This document shows, in pieces, positions 61,915 to 64,000 of a stretch of 64,000 nt of DNA (within the stretch, counting starts at the first letter, position 1; each line of letters opens with the position of its first letter). The notes below the pieces were generated by a model. It was not told the DNA's origin. It saw nothing but the letters and a program-made list of their open reading frames with translations, and did no database searches. Origin of the DNA: Sipunculus nudus (Eukaryota; Annelida; Sipuncula; Golfingiida; Sipunculidae); the NCBI GenBank assembly GCA_026874595.1, contig CM049320.1:14013488-14077487 (forward strand), in the 5' to 3' direction. Both the position numbers and the translations under genes were made by a program.

Positions 61915-63615
61915 ACACGTTCTAAAAGTTTTAAAATAAAATTATGAGAAGCTTAAAAGCAATATATTTTTGTCTATAAACGGGAAATGTGATTGTCAAG
62001 CAATATATATTTAAGACAAACCTCAGAAGATCTTATGCAAAATGTCATGACAACTTTAAAATTTTAATACTAATAATAATTTTTTTATGTTTCAAATTAA
62101 ATTTAAAAATTAAAGGTTTAGGTAAAATATTTAAACTAAACTAGATTTTAATCAAATTTAGAAATATAAAAACATGAACTGACAATGCCGTATCAGTGGA
62201 ATAGACCCATCATATATCTGATGTGCTTAAGCTCAAAAAGCCAGTTAATACTCAAAATATTTACATTAAAAAAATATATAAATTATCTTAAAATAGTAAA
62301 TTTAAAATTTAAAACAATACATAGAACTGAATTGACTAAATTATTCGATCAAATTAATGATAAGGACTGATTATTCCTGTTTTAATCTAAAGCACTAGTA
62401 TATATTTTTTAAATATATGCCTTTTGATATTCAGATTATGTTTATATAGATATTTATTTTAAAAATTCAAATTAAAAGTACAAATTTATTCGTAACTTCA
62501 TTTCAGTCGAATTAAAGAAAAACACAAACAAATTGCCCCATGCCGTTCATAAGGAATGTATACACCAAGGTTTTTATTGCCAGCAGAAGATTATGTATAC
62601 CCTTATTATAAACAAATAATCATTTATTTTATTACTTAATATAGTTTAAAATTATAAACTTTCAGGCTTGAAATACGCTGAATAACAAAACAAAAACATT
62701 TTTATTCCATTTTTCTCATCAAATTGATGATCGGAATAATCTTGCCTCTTTATATCCCAAATAACTGTTAGGTTTTAAAAGTACACGCATTTTTTATATT
62801 TAAAATTTTTACTTAGAATTTGAAGATTTAAAAGTGTTATGTCTGATTGAATTAAGCAGTAAATATTTCTCCCCATTATAATTTCGTTAAGTGAACCCTT
62901 GACATTAACCCATATATTTAAAAAAAAATTGTTTAGTGGTTAGTTTATAAATTGCCGATTTCCAACCTTTTGGACACTTTACTAGAGGGGTAATGTTTTG
63001 AAATATGATCTCCATGAATCACTTTTAACAAAAAATGCCATGAAACCTAATAATGACGGGGGTGCAGTAAATTCGAAATTTTGGGCCTGTATGGGAATTG
63101 GCCCCGGAATATGTAGTTATCTCAGGAGTGGTTTGACCTATCGGTATGACCGTTGCATGTCCATATATCTCGTATTTCTTTGTCATGTACAAGGCTAGTG
63201 GTGCCACCTGAAACCATTTTGGCATAATATCCATCCTTGCATCTATGGTTCTAATCATACGTATGTCTTGAGTGGTTTGACATATCAAACCAACATTTTG
63301 CAACTCCATCCATCTCGTCGAGCATTTTCGTAAACTAAAGTGATAGCGCCACCTACAATTTCATTTTCATTTTCGTATGCATATCTCAGGAGTGGTGTAT
63401 CATATCATTATAAAAGTTTGTCGTGGCACCACCTATACATTCACGATTTTGTATACTACACCCATGCAATTATCTCAGGGGTGGTTCGACGTTTCAGCCT
63501 AAAACTTTGCACGTCAGATATCGTTGATTGCTTTTTCTCATGCAAAGATTTATTGCGTCACCTACAGTGTTGTTTTGTGTTGTCTGTCCGTGCATCTTGG
63601 GATACTATGGTATCT
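60873..63615. repeat. Segmental duplication unit B, copy 2
   Basis: Second copy of the 38,845-41,490 block. It differs mainly by an insertion of about 135 bp at 61,836-61,972 that contains a TA microsatellite. It leads directly into unit C copy 3, as copy 1 leads into unit C copy 2. Confidence 0.88.
61836..61972. repeat. Insertion with TA microsatellite in unit B copy 2
   Basis: B copy 1 reads straight from AATGCTATATG to TCTATAAACGGG at about 39,808; copy 2 has about 135 extra bases, including TA repeats at 61,860-61,910. Confidence 0.85.
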
Positions 63616-64000
63616 CTGATGTGAGATATGTGGAGGGGTTCCATGTCAGGAGACATCAATGTCTAAAATAAACCATAGATCTGTGATTCGGCGGACAAAC
63701 GTATAGTCGCTTTTCGACGTAATTCCATATAGGTTATAATTGGATAAACATCTATAAAGATTAAAAAAAAAACATATCAGGCATCTGGCCACATCCGAGA
63801 TCATGTAGATATGCGCATCCCCCAATGTCAATTATATCAAGGTGAACAAAACCTACAAGTGCAAGTTAAAGGCCAGCGTCCACTCTTCAAAAATATAATA
63901 GCTGAAATGGTATTTTCAGTTGCATCGAATTTTTTTACTCATCGTCATATAAAAAATACACAGAGTCAATACAAGACCATGTTGTCTTTTTTATGATTGT
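63615..64000. repeat. Segmental duplication unit C, copy 3 (cut by window end)
   Basis: From 63,630 (GGGGTTCCATGTCAGGAG) the sequence follows 28,985 onward and 41,497 onward, including the CATCTGGCCACATCC block and the ACACAGAGTCAATACAAGACC block. This predicts another UGT copy about 10 kb beyond the window edge. Confidence 0.8.

Overview
The window looks like nuclear DNA from an invertebrate animal, most likely a mollusc (inference). It is AT-rich, gene-poor and crowded with repeats. Coding sequence is sparse, splice-type signals are present, and there is no bacterial operon layout. Only one gene reads as intact: a UDP-glycosyltransferase (UGT) on the minus strand at 13,647-15,226, with signal peptide, catalytic His/Asp, UDP-binding signature, C-terminal membrane anchor and a KxKxx tail.

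Layout. 1-9,900: AT-rich DNA with dispersed repeats, including a 278-bp repeat family with a GGTGGCGCCACC core, CAGAAGCGGATC-ended MITEs and a hAT-like element with CCCGC-rich ends. 10,190-13,375: a 30-bp minisatellite interrupted by a 1.4-kb insertion. 13,647-15,226: intact UGT. 15,791-25,953: a nest of DNA transposons. Tigger/pogo-like ends lie 10 kb apart and enclose a 6.4-kb P-element-like relic (long inverted arms, a THAP-domain ORF at one end, an acidic PYMFEP ORF at the other), a foldback element and 13 copies of a 20-bp palindrome, plus the 3' end of a LINE reverse transcriptase.

28,980-64,000: a large segmental duplication. Unit C occurs at 28,980-38,845, at 41,490-51,250 and again from 63,615 to the window edge. 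Unit B occurs at 38,845-41,490 and 60,873-63,615. Each complete C unit ends in a dead UGT copy on the minus strand: a tail fragment at 38,648-38,845 and a frameshifted pseudogene at 49,737-51,250. Comparing the C units shows later events: C1 carries a 2.7-kb block with a LINE reverse transcriptase and a 0.68-kb insertion, and C2 carries local tandem duplications. Between C2 and B2 lies a decayed Ty3/gypsy retrotransposon (53,220-56,330, minus strand) with a roughly 760-bp internal inversion, followed by a TA-flanked 1.24-kb DNA element.

The intact UGT would conjugate small lipophilic molecules in the endoplasmic reticulum. The rest of the window records gene-family birth and death driven by segmental duplication and transposons. 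No rRNA, tRNA or CRISPR was recognised. No identity percentages were computed; matches were read by eye.
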